A DNA stretch of 64,000 nucleotides from positions 2,480,001-2,544,000 of the forward strand of contig NZ_VFMO01000001.1 of NCBI RefSeq assembly GCF_006715095.1, given 5' to 3'. This document shows, one piece after another, positions 9,471-18,907 of the stretch. A model generated the notes under the pieces. That model did not search any database, was not told where the DNA came from, and saw only the letters and a program-made list of their open reading frames with translations. The position numbers and the translations under genes were made by a program. The stretch's first letter is position 1; every line of letters starts with the position of its first letter. The stretch comes from Yimella lutea (GTDB taxonomy: Bacteria; Actinomycetota; Actinomycetes; Actinomycetales; Dermatophilaceae).

Positions 9471-9929
9471 ATGACCGACAACCACGCCGCCCCCACCACC
9501 TCCTCGATGTCCGACCCGGAAATGGTCGAACTGTTCAACACGATGAACGCCGGAACGCTCGTCGAACGGATGGGGATCGAGTTCCTCGAAGCCTCCCCGC
9601 AGCGGGTCGTGGCCCGGATGCCGGTGGAGGGAAACACCCAGCCCTACGGCCTGCTGCACGGCGGCGCGAGCGTCGTCCTGGCCGAGACGGTCGGATCGGT
9701 GGGCTCGGCCCTGCAAGCCGGCGAAGGACGCGCCGCGGTTGGGCTGGACATCAACGCGACCCATCACCGCGGCGTCCGCAGCGGATTCGTCACCGCCACG
9801 GCGACGGCGATCTCGCTCGGCCGCACGGTGGCGTCCTACGACGTCGCGATCACAGACGACGAGGGCCGCCGGGTCTGCACCAGCCGCATCACGTGCATGC
9901 TGCGTGACGCGCCGACCAAGGCACAGTGA
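9471..9929 (+). CDS. PaaI-family hotdog thioesterase
   Basis: A 152-residue single-domain hotdog-fold protein of the PaaI/YdiI type. VARMPVEGNTQPYGLLHGGASVVLAETVGS contains the HGG motif that precedes the catalytic acidic residue on the central helix, and GLDINATHHRG matches the conserved strand. It should hydrolyse acyl-CoA thioesters in the cytoplasm; the natural substrate is open (phenylacetyl-CoA derivatives, 1,4-dihydroxy-2-naphthoyl-CoA or others). Met13 (9507) is a possible alternative start. It is divergent from polA with only about 20 bases between starts, and is closed by a strong hairpin. Confidence 0.85.
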   Translation: MTDNHAAPTTSSMSDPEMVELFNTMNAGTLVERMGIEFLEASPQRVVARMPVEGNTQPYGLLHGGASVVLAETVGSVGSALQAGEGRAAVGLDINATHHRGVRSGFVTATATAISLGRTVASYDVAITDDEGRRVCTSRITCMLRDAPTKAQ

Positions 9930-9944
9930 CGCCCTAACAGGGCG

Positions 9945-9990
9945 AAAGTCCGCAGAACTCGCGGGTCAAGGCGCGGGTTCTGCGGACTTT
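9945..9990. terminator. Bidirectional hairpin terminator between convergent genes
   Basis: AAAGTCCGCAGAACTCGCG (9945-9963) pairs with CGCGGGTTCTGCGGACTTT (9972-9990), leaving an 8-base loop and flanking A/T tracts on both sides. It lies between the thioesterase stop and the convergent GNAT stop, so it can serve both strands. Its outer arm resembles that of the hairpin at 11487-11542. Confidence 0.85.
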
Positions 9991-9995
9991 TGCGT

Positions 9996-10586
9996 TCAGC
10001 CTGCGTTGCGGGCGGTCGCGGTCTTGGTGCGGGCGCGGCCACGGATGGAACGGCGCAGCCGGACGACGGACTGTCCGCCCGCCCGCTCGGCCGCGAGTTC
10101 GGGCTCGAGATGGCGACGCAGCGCGGCCACCGAGGTCGATCGCAGGGTGGTCGTGCTGGCGAACCCGAGCCGGGCGAAGAATCGGTTGATGTCACGCTGC
10201 GCAGCAGGCACCGCAGCGGTGACGACGCCGGCCCCGATGCTCTCGGCGGCGAGCGGGACGACGGCCAGCAGGGAGCGTGCCACGCCGGTGCGCCGGTGCG
10301 CGGGAAGCACGTACATCTGATCGATCCAGACGGACGTCTCGTCACTCATCGAGCTCATCGGGTTGCGCAACAGCACCAGGTAGCCGGTGGCCTCGGTCCC
10401 GTTGTGCGCCAAGAAGATTCGCACGTCCTTGTGCTCGACGGCGTCCCGCAGCCGGCCGTCGCGAACCATCCGGGCAGCCCATTCACGGGTCTGCCCGGCA
10501 GACACCCGGTAGTCGATCCACAACTGCTCGAGGTCCACCAGGTCGGCCGAGCCAGGACGCACCGCACGCACGGACGAACGCGCCAT
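9996..10586 (-). CDS. GNAT-family N-acetyltransferase
   Basis: A 196-residue GNAT domain protein. The acetyl-CoA-binding region is visible as IDQMYVLPAHRRTGVARSLLAVV (about residues 88-110), with the R/Q-x-x-G-x-A core realised as RRTGVA. The C-terminal part ends in INRFFARLGFASTTTLRS, the usual final strands, followed by an arginine-rich tail of about 30 residues. The substrate is unknown. It stands alone, convergent with the thioesterase and divergent from the DUF554 gene. Confidence 0.8.
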   Translation of the reverse strand: MARSSVRAVRPGSADLVDLEQLWIDYRVSAGQTREWAARMVRDGRLRDAVEHKDVRIFLAHNGTEATGYLVLLRNPMSSMSDETSVWIDQMYVLPAHRRTGVARSLLAVVPLAAESIGAGVVTAAVPAAQRDINRFFARLGFASTTTLRSTSVAALRRHLEPELAAERAGGQSVVRLRRSIRGRARTKTATARNAG

Positions 10587-10703
10587 TTCGTGTCTTCTCC
10601 GGATCGTTGAGGGTTCACCTTCCGACCGGAACAGTACGCCTGTTCAGTTCGGCGTGGAACAAGAATCCGACAGATTGCTCCCGTCGGACTACCGTTACCG
10701 CTC

Positions 10704-11483
10704 GTGAGCGCAGTCTTTCCTGGCCTCGGCACGGTCATCAACGTCGCGACGGTCGTCATCGGTGCCGTGTTGGGGATGCTTGTGGGGCACCGGCTTTCCG
10801 AACACACCCGCTCCGTGGTCACCGACTGTCTCGGCCTGGTCACTCTGCTGACGGCAGGTCTGAACGCGATGATGGTGACGGACATCGGCCTGACCGATGC
10901 CGTCGGCAGCGGTGCTCCCCTGATGATCGTGCTCGGGGCGTTGCTCATCGGCGGGATCGCGGGCAGCGTCCTGCGGATCGAGGACCGACTGGAATCGGTG
11001 GCCGGGCGCATCCAGTCCCGGATCGCCGGCCGGATGCCGAAGGAGCAGATCGACGCCGATGCCGGCTCGGCTCGCGAGCGCTTCATCGAGGGCTGGATGA
11101 CCGCGTCCCTGTTGTTCTGCGTCGGGCCACTCACCATCCTCGGTTCCCTGAACGACGGACTCGGACGCGGCATCGACCAACTCGTGCTGAAGTCCGTCCT
11201 GGACGGTTTCGCGGCGATGGCCTTCGCGTCGACCTTCGGCATCGGCGTCCTGATGTCGGCGGTCTCGGTGGCGGTCGTCCAGGGAGGGCTCACGCTCGCC
11301 GGGTTCCTTCTCGGCTCCGTGCTGCCCGACCCCCATATCGCAGCACTGACAGCCACCGGTGGGGTCATGTTGATCGCGATCGGCTTGCGGCTGTTGAACA
11401 TCCGTCAGATCGCGGTCGGAGACATGCTGCCGGCGTTGATCGTCGCTCCCCTGTTGACCCAACTCGTCATCGCGCTGCGTTGA
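10704..11483 (+). CDS. DUF554 family membrane protein
   Basis: A 259-residue polytopic membrane protein starting at GTG, matching the DUF554 (YdfK/YqgA-like) family. It has an N-terminal GLGTVINVATVVIGAVLGML helix, several glycine-rich helices, a cytoplasmic stretch around IQSRIAGRMPKEQIDADAG, and FCVGPLTILGSLNDGL. The function of the family is not established; a transport role is often guessed from its helix content. It is monocistronic, with a perfect 20-base palindromic terminator 4 bases after its stop. Confidence 0.8.
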   Translation: MSAVFPGLGTVINVATVVIGAVLGMLVGHRLSEHTRSVVTDCLGLVTLLTAGLNAMMVTDIGLTDAVGSGAPLMIVLGALLIGGIAGSVLRIEDRLESVAGRIQSRIAGRMPKEQIDADAGSARERFIEGWMTASLLFCVGPLTILGSLNDGLGRGIDQLVLKSVLDGFAAMAFASTFGIGVLMSAVSVAVVQGGLTLAGFLLGSVLPDPHIAALTATGGVMLIAIGLRLLNIRQIAVGDMLPALIVAPLLTQLVIALR

Positions 11484-11486
11484 CGA

Positions 11487-11542
11487 ATGCGAAAGTCCGC
11501 GGAACCGGCGACCCGACACCGTGGTTCCGCGGACTTTCGCAT
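11487..11542. terminator. Perfect 20-bp stem terminator between DUF554 gene and livF
   Basis: ATGCGAAAGTCCGCGGAACC (11487-11506) is exactly complementary to GGTTCCGCGGACTTTCGCAT (11523-11542), with a 16-base loop. It separates the convergent DUF554 gene and the liv operon. The arm repeats the GCGAAAGTCCGC core seen at 9942-9953. Confidence 0.88.
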
Positions 11543-11550
11543 CGAGTGGG

Positions 11551-12267
11551 TCAGTCGGCGCCCAGGTAGGCAGCCTTCACCGCGGGGTCGGCGGCGAGCT
11601 CGGCGCCGGCGCCCTCGCGGGTGATGTAGCCGGTTTCGAGCACGTACGCCCGGTGGGCGATCTTGAGCGCCTGGTTGGCGTTCTGCTCCACGACCAGCAC
11701 CGTGGTGCCCTGGCTGTTGACTTCCTTGATGATGTTGAAGATCTGCTTGATGTACTGCGGGGCGAGGCCCATCGAGGGTTCGTCCAGCAGCAGCAGCTTC
11801 GGGCGGGCCATCAGCGCGCGGCCGATGGCGAGCATCTGCTGCTCGCCACCGGACATCGTGCCGCCGGCCTGCTTCTCGCGCTCCTTCAACCGCGGGAACA
11901 ACGTGAAGACCCGTTCGAGGTCCTGGTCGTACTCCTTCTGGTTCTTCTTGCGCGCGTACGCACCCATGTCGAGGTTGTCCAGCACGGTCATCGCCGGGAA
12001 CACACCGCGCCCTTCGGGGGTGAGAGACATGCCGAGGCCGACCCGGGAGTGACCGGGGACCTTGGTGATGTCCTTGCCGTCGAAGGTGATCGAGCCGGAC
12101 GAGGAGTTGAGCAAGCCGGCGATGGCACGCATCGTCGTCGTCTTACCGGCACCGTTGGCGCCGATCAGCGACACGATCTCGCCCTCGTTCACGTCGATCG
12201 AGATGCCGTGCAGCGCCTGGATCCTGCCGTAGTGGACCCCGAGGTCCTTGATCTCAAGCAACGCCAT
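11551..12267 (-). CDS. livF: Branched-chain amino-acid ABC transporter ATPase LivF
   Basis: A 238-residue ATPase with Walker A GANGAGKTT near residue 37, signature SGGEQQMLAIGRAL near 137 and Walker B LLLLDEPSMGL, followed by the switch histidine region. The family energises uptake of leucine, isoleucine and valine (or related amides) from the periplasmic side. The start is the ATG of [14 protein letters not shown]; longer in-frame extensions have no support. Its 5' end overlaps livG by 14 bases, and it is the last gene of livK-H-M-G-F, all on the minus strand. Confidence 0.95.
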   Translation of the reverse strand: MALLEIKDLGVHYGRIQALHGISIDVNEGEIVSLIGANGAGKTTTMRAIAGLLNSSSGSITFDGKDITKVPGHSRVGLGMSLTPEGRGVFPAMTVLDNLDMGAYARKKNQKEYDQDLERVFTLFPRLKEREKQAGGTMSGGEQQMLAIGRALMARPKLLLLDEPSMGLAPQYIKQIFNIIKEVNSQGTTVLVVEQNANQALKIAHRAYVLETGYITREGAGAELAADPAVKAAYLGAD

Positions 12268-13249
12268 CTTCGTCGTCCTCCACTCCCAGGTACGCAGCGA
12301 TGACGGCCGGGTCGGCCTGGATCGCCTTCGGTACGTCATCGGCGATCTTCTTGCCGAACTCCAGCACCACGATGCGGTCACAGACACCCATGACCAGCTT
12401 CATGTCGTGCTCGATGAGCAGCACCGTGTAACCCTCGTCCCGAATGGTGCGGATGAGCTCCATGAGCTCTTCCTTCTCCGCCGGGTTGAAGCCCGCGGCC
12501 GGCTCGTCGAGACACAGCAGCTTCGGCTCGGTCGCCAGGGCGCGCGCAATCTCCAGACGACGTTGGTAGCCGTAGGGAAGGTTGCGCGACAGTTCCTGGG
12601 CCTTGTCCGCAATGCCGACGAACTCCAGCAGCGCCATGCCGTGCTCGATCGCCGACTTCTCCTCGCGGATGTGCCGTGGCGAACGCACGAGTGCGCCGAA
12701 GACGCTGGTCTTGTGCCGGGCGTCCAGACCGACGACGACATTCTCCAGAGCGGTCATCTCACCGAACAGGCGGATGTTCTGGAAAGTGCGGGCGAAGCCG
12801 GCGCGGGTGATCGCGTTCTTCTTCAGACCAAGCACCGACTTGCCCTCGAGCAGCACACCTCCGCTCGCCGGCTTGTAGACACCGGTCATGGCGTTGAAGC
12901 AGGTCGTCTTTCCGGCACCGTTCGGACCGATCAGACCGAGGATCTCGCCGCGCTTGATGTCGAACGAGACGCTGTCCAGGGCGGTCAGACCACCGAACTT
13001 GACCGTCAGGTTGTCGATCTCGACCAGCTTCTCGCCGACCTCGACCGCGATCGTGCGGTCGAGCTCGACGATCTGTGCCGCCTCCGAATCCGGCGGCGGC
13101 GGGGGCGCCGGGTGCGCGTCCTCGTCCAGCAGTTCGTGCTCGTTCTCCGGTTCGCCCTTGCCCAGACCGAGGTGGCCGGGCGTGTACGTCTGGCGTTCGG
13201 GACCGTCGCCGGGCTCCCCGCCGATCACGTTGTGGGTGTTCTCGCTCAC
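12254..13249 (-). CDS. livG: Branched-chain amino-acid ABC transporter ATPase LivG with long N-terminal extension
   Basis: A 331-residue protein, longer than the usual LivG of about 255. Residues 76-331 are the ATPase: [16 protein letters not shown], Walker [10 protein letters not shown] near 111, the LivG-type loop [16 protein letters not shown], and Walker [14 protein letters not shown]. Residues 1-75 are an acidic, proline-rich extension ([14 protein letters not shown]) with no recognisable domain. The start overlaps livM by 4 bases (ATGA), which supports translation of the extension rather than an internal start. It partners LivF on the LivHM permease. Confidence 0.93.
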   Translation of the reverse strand: MSENTHNVIGGEPGDGPERQTYTPGHLGLGKGEPENEHELLDEDAHPAPPPPPDSEAAQIVELDRTIAVEVGEKLVEIDNLTVKFGGLTALDSVSFDIKRGEILGLIGPNGAGKTTCFNAMTGVYKPASGGVLLEGKSVLGLKKNAITRAGFARTFQNIRLFGEMTALENVVVGLDARHKTSVFGALVRSPRHIREEKSAIEHGMALLEFVGIADKAQELSRNLPYGYQRRLEIARALATEPKLLCLDEPAAGFNPAEKEELMELIRTIRDEGYTVLLIEHDMKLVMGVCDRIVVLEFGKKIADDVPKAIQADPAVIAAYLGVEDDEDGVA

Positions 13250-14415
13250 GAGGTGGCCTCCTGCTCTGTGCCGTGTCCTGGGTCCCTGCGCAACCGTGCC
13301 GCTACGCGCTTGGCCTTCTTGCCGTACGCGAGCAGGTGGTTACGGGCACCGAACAGACCCTGCGGTCGGAAGATCATGATCAGCACCAGCAGGATGCCGA
13401 ACACGAGGTACTTCTGCTCCGCGATGAAGATGAATCGAATCGGCAAGTAAGACACCAAGATTCCACCCAGGACCGCTCCGAACTTGTTACCGGCACCGCC
13501 CATGACGACAGCCGCGATGAACAGCATGGAGGTCGCCACGTCGAACTTCTGGTTGTTCACGAAGCCGACCTGACCGGCGAAGATCGCACCGGACAGACCA
13601 CCGAGCGCCGCGCCGAGACAGAACGCCCACATCTTGAACTTGAAGGTCGGCACGCCCATCACCTCGGCCGCGTCCTCGTCCTCACGGATGGCGATCCAGG
13701 CACGACCCACGCGCGAGCGCTCGAGGTTGCCCAGCAGCAGCATCACGATGATGATCACCGTCAGGATCAGCCAGTACCAAGCGGTTCCGTTGCTCTGGAC
13801 GAAGATCGGCACGCCTTTGTCATCGGTGCCCGGGGGGCGACCGATGCTCTGGAAGCCGGTGTTGCCCTTCAGCGCCGGGATGATCGTCGCCAGCAGGCGG
13901 ATGATCTCTCCGAAGCCGAGGGTCACGATCGCCAGGTAGTCACCGCGCAGGCGCAGCGTCGGGATGCCGATCAACATGCCGACGATGCCGGTCACGATCA
14001 TCGCCAGCGGCAAAGTGGCCAGGTAAGGGATCTTCACCATGGTGGAGTCCGGGCTGGTCCACAGCGCCGCGACGTACGACCCGACCGCGAAGAAGCCGAT
14101 GTACCCCAGGTCGAGCAGACCGGCCTGACCGACCACGACGTTGAGGCCGAGCGCGACGAGCGCGAACCGGGCCGCGTCGAAGCAGGCCAGCGGGAAGTTG
14201 TAACCGGCGCTCTCGGTGGACAGCAGCGGCGGATTGAGGATCGGTAGCAGGTAGAGCAGCGCTGCTGCGACCGCGAGGACGCACCACTGCTGCCAGCGCT
14301 CCAGACCGTTCCACCAGCGGGACAGGCCCTCGAAGCGAGTCGGTTTGCGGGTCTCTTCCGACTGCTCGTCGGCCTTGGCCTGGGACGCGGCTGCGTCCGG
14401 GATCGGGGTGCTCAT
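13246..14415 (-). CDS. livM: Branched-chain amino-acid ABC transporter permease LivM
   Basis: A 389-residue polytopic membrane protein. After a cytoplasmic N-terminus of about 45 residues come helices typical of LivM, with the conserved [25 protein letters not shown] region and the coupling segment [19 protein letters not shown], which contacts the ATPases. It forms the translocation channel with LivH. It overlaps livG by 4 bases and follows livH after 58 bases. Confidence 0.94.
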   Translation of the reverse strand: MSTPIPDAAASQAKADEQSEETRKPTRFEGLSRWWNGLERWQQWCVLAVAAALLYLLPILNPPLLSTESAGYNFPLACFDAARFALVALGLNVVVGQAGLLDLGYIGFFAVGSYVAALWTSPDSTMVKIPYLATLPLAMIVTGIVGMLIGIPTLRLRGDYLAIVTLGFGEIIRLLATIIPALKGNTGFQSIGRPPGTDDKGVPIFVQSNGTAWYWLILTVIIIVMLLLGNLERSRVGRAWIAIREDEDAAEVMGVPTFKFKMWAFCLGAALGGLSGAIFAGQVGFVNNQKFDVATSMLFIAAVVMGGAGNKFGAVLGGILVSYLPIRFIFIAEQKYLVFGILLVLIMIFRPQGLFGARNHLLAYGKKAKRVAARLRRDPGHGTEQEATS

Positions 14416-14473
14416 CGGGGTCCTCGCAACGTATCGGAGCGACGCAGGAGCGTAGAACTTCGTGGGGTGATTC

Positions 14474-15502
14474 TCATGCGCGTACCTTCCCCAGGTTGGA
14501 TCCGAGGATGCCGTCGGGGCGAACCATCAGCACCATGATCAGGATGACGAACGAGACGACGTCGATCCACTGAGCACTACCCAGGAGCCACGCGCCGTAG
14601 TTGCCGATGACGCCGAGCAGCAGACCACCGAGCAGCGCTCCACGGATGTTGCCGATACCACCGAGCACGGCGGCGGTAAAGGCTTTGATGCCGAGGATGA
14701 ATCCGCCGTTGTACTGGACGCCGGCGGGCACCTTCATCACGTAGAACAGTGCGGCTGCGCCGGCGAGGGCACCACCGATGACGAACGTGATCATGATGAT
14801 GCGCTCGCGGTTGACGCCCATGAGGGTTGCGGTGTCGGGATCCTGCGCAACGGCACGCACGCCACGTCCGACGCGCGTGTGCCGGATCAACTGGTCGACC
14901 GCAACCATCATCAGCACCGCTGCGCCGACGATGATCAGCGACGACAGCGGGATGGTGGAGCCGAAGACTTCGAAGATCGCCTCGTCCTTGAACATCGTCA
15001 CCGAGGGCTCCGCGACGGCGCCGCGCCACCAGAAGAACGCGTATTGGATGACGAAGGACATGCCGATCGCGGTGATCAGGAAGACCAGGCGGGGGGCGTT
15101 GCGGGCCCGCAACGGTTTGTAGGCGATGCGTTCGACCGCGAGCGCGACCAGCGCGGAGACCACCATCGCGATGACCAACGCCAGCAGCAGGTTGCCGATG
15201 ATGGCCGGCCATCCCAGATTGGGGACGGACGCTCCGAAGCCGAGCGCGGTCAGGGTGAACACCACCGCGTAGGCGCCGGCGATGAAGACCTCGGAGTGGG
15301 CGAAGTTGATCAGGTTCAGGACGCCGTACACCAGGGTGTAGCCCAGGGCGACCAGCGCGTAGATGGCGCCGAAGGTGAGGCCGTCGAAGGTGGCGTTCCA
15401 GAAGTTGTCGGCCAGTTCCTGCCAGTGGAAGCTGATCCAGGTGTTCTCGTCGGCGGACGCGAGCGCGGACAGCGCGGGCACCACCGAATGGAGGGCTGTC
15501 AT
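14474..15502 (-). CDS. livH: Branched-chain amino-acid ABC transporter permease LivH
   Basis: A 342-residue polytopic membrane protein. It carries the LivH hallmarks FDGLTFGAIYALVALGYTLVYGVLNLINFAH near residues 40-70 and VRAVAQDPDTATLMGVNRERII in the ATPase-coupling loop, followed by AVLGGIGNIRGALLGG. It pairs with LivM to form the membrane channel. The N-terminal 30 residues before the first helix resemble a short leader. It lies 90 bases downstream of the binding-protein gene. Confidence 0.94.
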   Translation of the reverse strand: MTALHSVVPALSALASADENTWISFHWQELADNFWNATFDGLTFGAIYALVALGYTLVYGVLNLINFAHSEVFIAGAYAVVFTLTALGFGASVPNLGWPAIIGNLLLALVIAMVVSALVALAVERIAYKPLRARNAPRLVFLITAIGMSFVIQYAFFWWRGAVAEPSVTMFKDEAIFEVFGSTIPLSSLIIVGAAVLMMVAVDQLIRHTRVGRGVRAVAQDPDTATLMGVNRERIIMITFVIGGALAGAAALFYVMKVPAGVQYNGGFILGIKAFTAAVLGGIGNIRGALLGGLLLGVIGNYGAWLLGSAQWIDVVSFVILIMVLMVRPDGILGSNLGKVRA

Positions 15503-15591
15503 GCAAGCCTCATTTCATGAAACCGGGCGAGGGCCCGTCCGCGGTTGCAGACAAGCCCTCGCTCGTTGGTGAATTCGGACCGATCTCGAAA

Positions 15592-16818
15592 TCAGTCCAG
15601 CTTGCCGACAGAAACGATCTTGCCGCCGTCGACCTTGTAGCCGTAGACGGCCAGGTCGGACAGCTCACCCTTGTCGTCCCACTTGATCTTCTTGCTCAGG
15701 CCCTGACCGTCGTAGGTCTTGACGAAGTTGAGCAGCTTGGGACGGTCGGTGTTGCCCTTCTGCAGACCGGCCAGCAGGATCGCCGCCGCGTCGTAGGACT
15801 CGACCGAGTACGTACCGGGGGCCGCGTTGGCGACACCCTTGTACGCCGAGGCGAAGTCGGGAATCAGTTCACCGGGGATGCAGGGGCAGGTGAAGTAGGC
15901 GTTCTTGCTCGAGTCACCGGACAACTTGATGAACTGGTCGTCCTTGACGCCATCGGGTCCGATGAAGGCACCCTTGAAGCCCTTGGCGACGAGCTGCTGG
16001 TTCAGCGGCGCACCCTCGGCGTAGTAGCCGGCGTAGAAGATCGCGTCAGCCTTGGAGTTGACGATCTTCTGGACGGTGGAGCTGAAGTCCTTCTGCTTGG
16101 TGGTGACCTTGTCCTCACCGGCGAGCAGCTTCTTCTCGGTGAGCGCCTTCTTGGCGGTGCCACCCAGGCCGATGCCGTAGTCGGAGTCGTCCATGACCAG
16201 GTAGACCTTCTTGGCGCCGAGCTTCTCGGCCAGGATGGCCGCAGCCGGACCCTGGACGTTGTCGTTGCCCAGGCCACGGAAGAAGGTCTTCCAGCCGTTG
16301 CCCGTCAGTCCCGGGTTGGTCGCGGACGGGGTGATGTGGACGAGGCCCGCCTGCTCGAAGATCGCGCCGGTGGCCTTGCTCTCACCCGAGAAGGGCAGAC
16401 CGATGACACCGACGATGTTCTTGTCGCCGACGGCCTGGGTGACCGGGCCGGTGGCCTTGGTGGGGTCGCCCTCGGTGTCGTACTTCTTGAACTGCACCTG
16501 GCAGTCCTTGTTCGACTTGTTGTGCTCGTTGATCGCGAGCTGGACGCCGTTGTACTCGTTGATTCCGAGCTGGGCGTTGTCGCCGGTCATCGCACCGATG
16601 AAGGCGATCGTGGTGCCGGCGGCGCACTTGGCCTTGCCGTCACCGGCAGCCTTCAGCGCGTCCTTCGGAACGTCGATGCTGGTCTGGGCCTGAAGGGTCT
16701 TCAGACCCTCGGCGCCACCGCCACCGCCGCCCTCGTTGCCGCCTTCCTCGTTGGCGCAACCGGCGATGGTCAGGGACAAAGCGGCGAGAGCCGCCGCAGT
16801 CTTCAGAGTCCGGGACAC
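15592..16818 (-). CDS. livK: Branched-chain amino-acid ABC transporter substrate-binding lipoprotein
   Basis: A 408-residue type-1 periplasmic-binding-fold lipoprotein. The signal peptide ends in the lipobox LTIAGC, followed by an acidic/glycine linker (NEEGGNEGGGGGGAEG). The mature domain has IAFIGAMTGDNAQLGI and VIGLPFSGESKATG, typical of LivJ/LivK proteins. The GTG start is chosen because GGAGGA lies 7 bases upstream; the ATG at 16833 overlaps that ribosome site. It delivers ligand to LivHMGF and, as the first gene, probably carries the operon promoter in the roughly 200 bases upstream. Confidence 0.94.
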   Translation of the reverse strand: MSRTLKTAAALAALSLTIAGCANEEGGNEGGGGGGAEGLKTLQAQTSIDVPKDALKAAGDGKAKCAAGTTIAFIGAMTGDNAQLGINEYNGVQLAINEHNKSNKDCQVQFKKYDTEGDPTKATGPVTQAVGDKNIVGVIGLPFSGESKATGAIFEQAGLVHITPSATNPGLTGNGWKTFFRGLGNDNVQGPAAAILAEKLGAKKVYLVMDDSDYGIGLGGTAKKALTEKKLLAGEDKVTTKQKDFSSTVQKIVNSKADAIFYAGYYAEGAPLNQQLVAKGFKGAFIGPDGVKDDQFIKLSGDSSKNAYFTCPCIPGELIPDFASAYKGVANAAPGTYSVESYDAAAILLAGLQKGNTDRPKLLNFVKTYDGQGLSKKIKWDDKGELSDLAVYGYKVDGGKIVSVGKLD

Positions 16819-17024
16819 AGTGAAGTCCTCCATAGGTCATGCGAGTGCCACCGCGGCACGTGCGCTGATCGCCCGCCGTCCGCACGGGAATCGCGCGCCT
16901 GTCGGGCGTTCGGAACACTAATGCGGTGCGACACGGGCCGCACCGGGATCAGCGGAATGAAGCCTGTTCGTTACCAAGCGTCCGGAGCGAAGCCGCAGTG
17001 GGACGGATGCCCGGAACGGCTTGG

Positions 17025-17642
17025 TCAGCGCTTGGGCTGCGCGGCGCCGGCGACGACGGCGTCCGCCACCTCACGCATGCCGAGACGACGGTCCATGGCG
17101 GCCTTCTGGATCCACCGGAAGGCCTCGGCCTCGTCGAGATCGAGCGACTTCATCAGCACGCCCTTGGCCTTGTCCACAGCCTTGCGGGTCTCCAACCGCT
17201 CGAACAGGTCGGCGACCTCGGACTCCAGCGCCTTGCGCTCGGCCCAACGGCCGGCCGCGACGGTGATCGCCGGGCGCAGGTCGTCCGCGGTGAACGGTTT
17301 GAGCACGTAGGCCATGACGCCGGCTTCCGAGGCCCGCTCGACGAGCTCCTTGTCGCTGAACGCGGTCAGCATCACGACCGGCGCCAGTCCTGCGCCGCCG
17401 ATCTCCTGTGCAGCGCTGATGCCGTCCAGGCGTGGCATCTTCACGTCCATCACGACGAGGTCCGGGCGCAGTTCGCCGACCAACTCCACGGCCTTGCGAC
17501 CGTCGCCGGCCTCGCCGATGACGTCGTGTCCGGCCTCCCGCAACATCTCCACCAGATCCAGCCGGATGATCGCTTCGTCCTCGGCGACCACGATGCGCAG
17601 CGGGGCGGACACGCCGGCAGGAACGGCGGCAGTTTCAGGCAT
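17025..17642 (-). CDS. ANTAR-domain response regulator (PdtaR type)
   Basis: A 205-residue response regulator with an RNA-binding output domain. The receiver (about residues 15-130) has the acidic pair in VVAEDEAIIR, the phosphoacceptor aspartate in LVVMDVKMPRLDG and the lysine in VLKPF. The ANTAR domain (about 145-200) reads RKAVDKAKGVLMKSLDLDEAEAF then IQKAAMDRR. The architecture matches mycobacterial PdtaR, which pairs with a PdtaS kinase and acts by antitermination; the cognate kinase is not in this window. Single gene, ATG start at the beginning of the conserved protein. Confidence 0.92.
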   Translation of the reverse strand: MPETAAVPAGVSAPLRIVVAEDEAIIRLDLVEMLREAGHDVIGEAGDGRKAVELVGELRPDLVVMDVKMPRLDGISAAQEIGGAGLAPVVMLTAFSDKELVERASEAGVMAYVLKPFTADDLRPAITVAAGRWAERKALESEVADLFERLETRKAVDKAKGVLMKSLDLDEAEAFRWIQKAAMDRRLGMREVADAVVAGAAQPKR

Positions 17643-17727
17643 GGGGCCAGGGTATCGAGGCCGAGCCCCCGGCTCGACCCGGAAGGGATCGGGGCAGCTG
17701 TGAGATCCGTCGCGGATCGGCGTGAAC

Positions 17728-18780
17728 TCAGCCCCGCAGGTGGGCCACGTTGGCCCAGCCCGGGTCGTCCTCGATGTGGGTCTCCACCCGACCCGGACGG
17801 CCGGACGCCGCAGCCTCCAGTTGCGCTGCACCGGTCCGGGTCGAGTCGACGTAGAAGTGGTACTGGCACCGGGATCCGGCCATGACGATCGCGACCAGCT
17901 CACCTTGGCCCTCGAGCCGCTCCGACAGGTGATCACGGAACGCCATCAGGTCACGCTGCACCGTTTCGTCGGGCAGACCTTCGGCGTCGCCGGTGTAGGT
18001 CACGCTGATCGTCACGCTCTGGTCGAGCGTGGGTGCGGACGCGGCCGCGAGCGGCACGCGGGCGAGCACCCGCACCGGTCCGATCTGGCTGACGCCTTCC
18101 AGCGCCACCCAGGAGTTGGCGCCCTCGAACTCCTGCGCCATGTCCCGCACGACAGCGCGCAGACCGGAGAGGCCGAAACCGTCCATCGGTGGAACGAGGC
18201 TCGGGTGAAGTTCGCCGATCCAGGTCTCGGTCATCGTCTCCCCCACGGCGGCGTCGACCGCCAGGAAGCAGAACGTGGTTCGCCCTTGCTCCCCCAGTTC
18301 CTCAAGACGAGGGTGGTGTACCTGGACGTCGACACGAGTACCCGAACGTCGCACGCCGACCCGGGTCTCGTTCAATGCGAGCTCGATCGAGTCCAGTTTC
18401 AGGACGGAGTCGGACAGGTCGAGCATGGGCGGACGCGCGTCGGCGTACGACCAGAACACGTCCGACTCCGGTGCGCCTTCCAGCCATCGTCGTGCCGTCG
18501 AACGCAACGCGGGGTCGCCGTCGGCGGTCACGACGAGCTTGTGCATGGACTCATCGCCCTTCGCGAACTCCCAGGACAGTTCGCCGGCGACCGCTTCGAC
18601 CTGGCCGGTCATGTCGGCGACGATGCGCCCGGGGTCGCCCTCGGCGAGGGCGCTGCTGCTGCGCGCCATTCCTTCGTCGGTCCACCATGCCCAGAAGCGA
18701 GCGATCGCCTCAGCCTGTCGCGCGGTCTGGCGTGCCGCCTGGTTGTCGCGACCCTTGCCGCGTCCGCCGAAGAGTCCCAC
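17728..18780 (-). CDS. DUF695-like protein of unknown function
   Basis: About 350 residues, soluble, with no signal peptide or membrane segment. The C-terminus (CQYHFYVDSTRTG, then DDPGWANVAHL) resembles DUF695 proteins, whose function is unknown; the assignment is by eye. The N-terminus is basic (GGRGKGRDNQAARQTARQAE). The GTG start at 18780 follows AAGGA at good spacing; a further ATG at 18807 is possible. It sits alone between the ANTAR regulator and the flavin reductase, all on one strand. Confidence 0.6.
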   Translation of the reverse strand: MGLFGGRGKGRDNQAARQTARQAEAIARFWAWWTDEGMARSSSALAEGDPGRIVADMTGQVEAVAGELSWEFAKGDESMHKLVVTADGDPALRSTARRWLEGAPESDVFWSYADARPPMLDLSDSVLKLDSIELALNETRVGVRRSGTRVDVQVHHPRLEELGEQGRTTFCFLAVDAAVGETMTETWIGELHPSLVPPMDGFGLSGLRAVVRDMAQEFEGANSWVALEGVSQIGPVRVLARVPLAAASAPTLDQSVTISVTYTGDAEGLPDETVQRDLMAFRDHLSERLEGQGELVAIVMAGSRCQYHFYVDSTRTGAAQLEAAASGRPGRVETHIEDDPGWANVAHLRG

Positions 18781-18849
18781 GAGCGTCCTTCCGTTCGGTC
18801 GGCTCAACGCTAGCCGAGCGCGGCAGCGGACTGTCGGCGGACACAGGAA

Positions 18850-18888
18850 GGCCCGCGAACGCCCAGGGGGGGTCGACGTTCACGGGCC
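18850..18888 (-). terminator. Hairpin downstream of the flavin reductase gene
   Basis: GGCCCGCGAACG (18850-18861) pairs with CGTTCACGGGCC (18877-18888) with one internal mismatch. It lies 20 bases beyond the reductase stop on its transcribed strand. No long U tract follows, which is common in high-GC actinobacteria. Confidence 0.6.
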
Positions 18889-18907
18889 GGTCTGTGGGGC
18901 TGCCGGA

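Noticed and set aside
8084..9907. 607-codon plus-strand frame opposite polA
   Set aside because: Antisense of conserved polymerase motifs; open frames of this length are expected in high-GC DNA.
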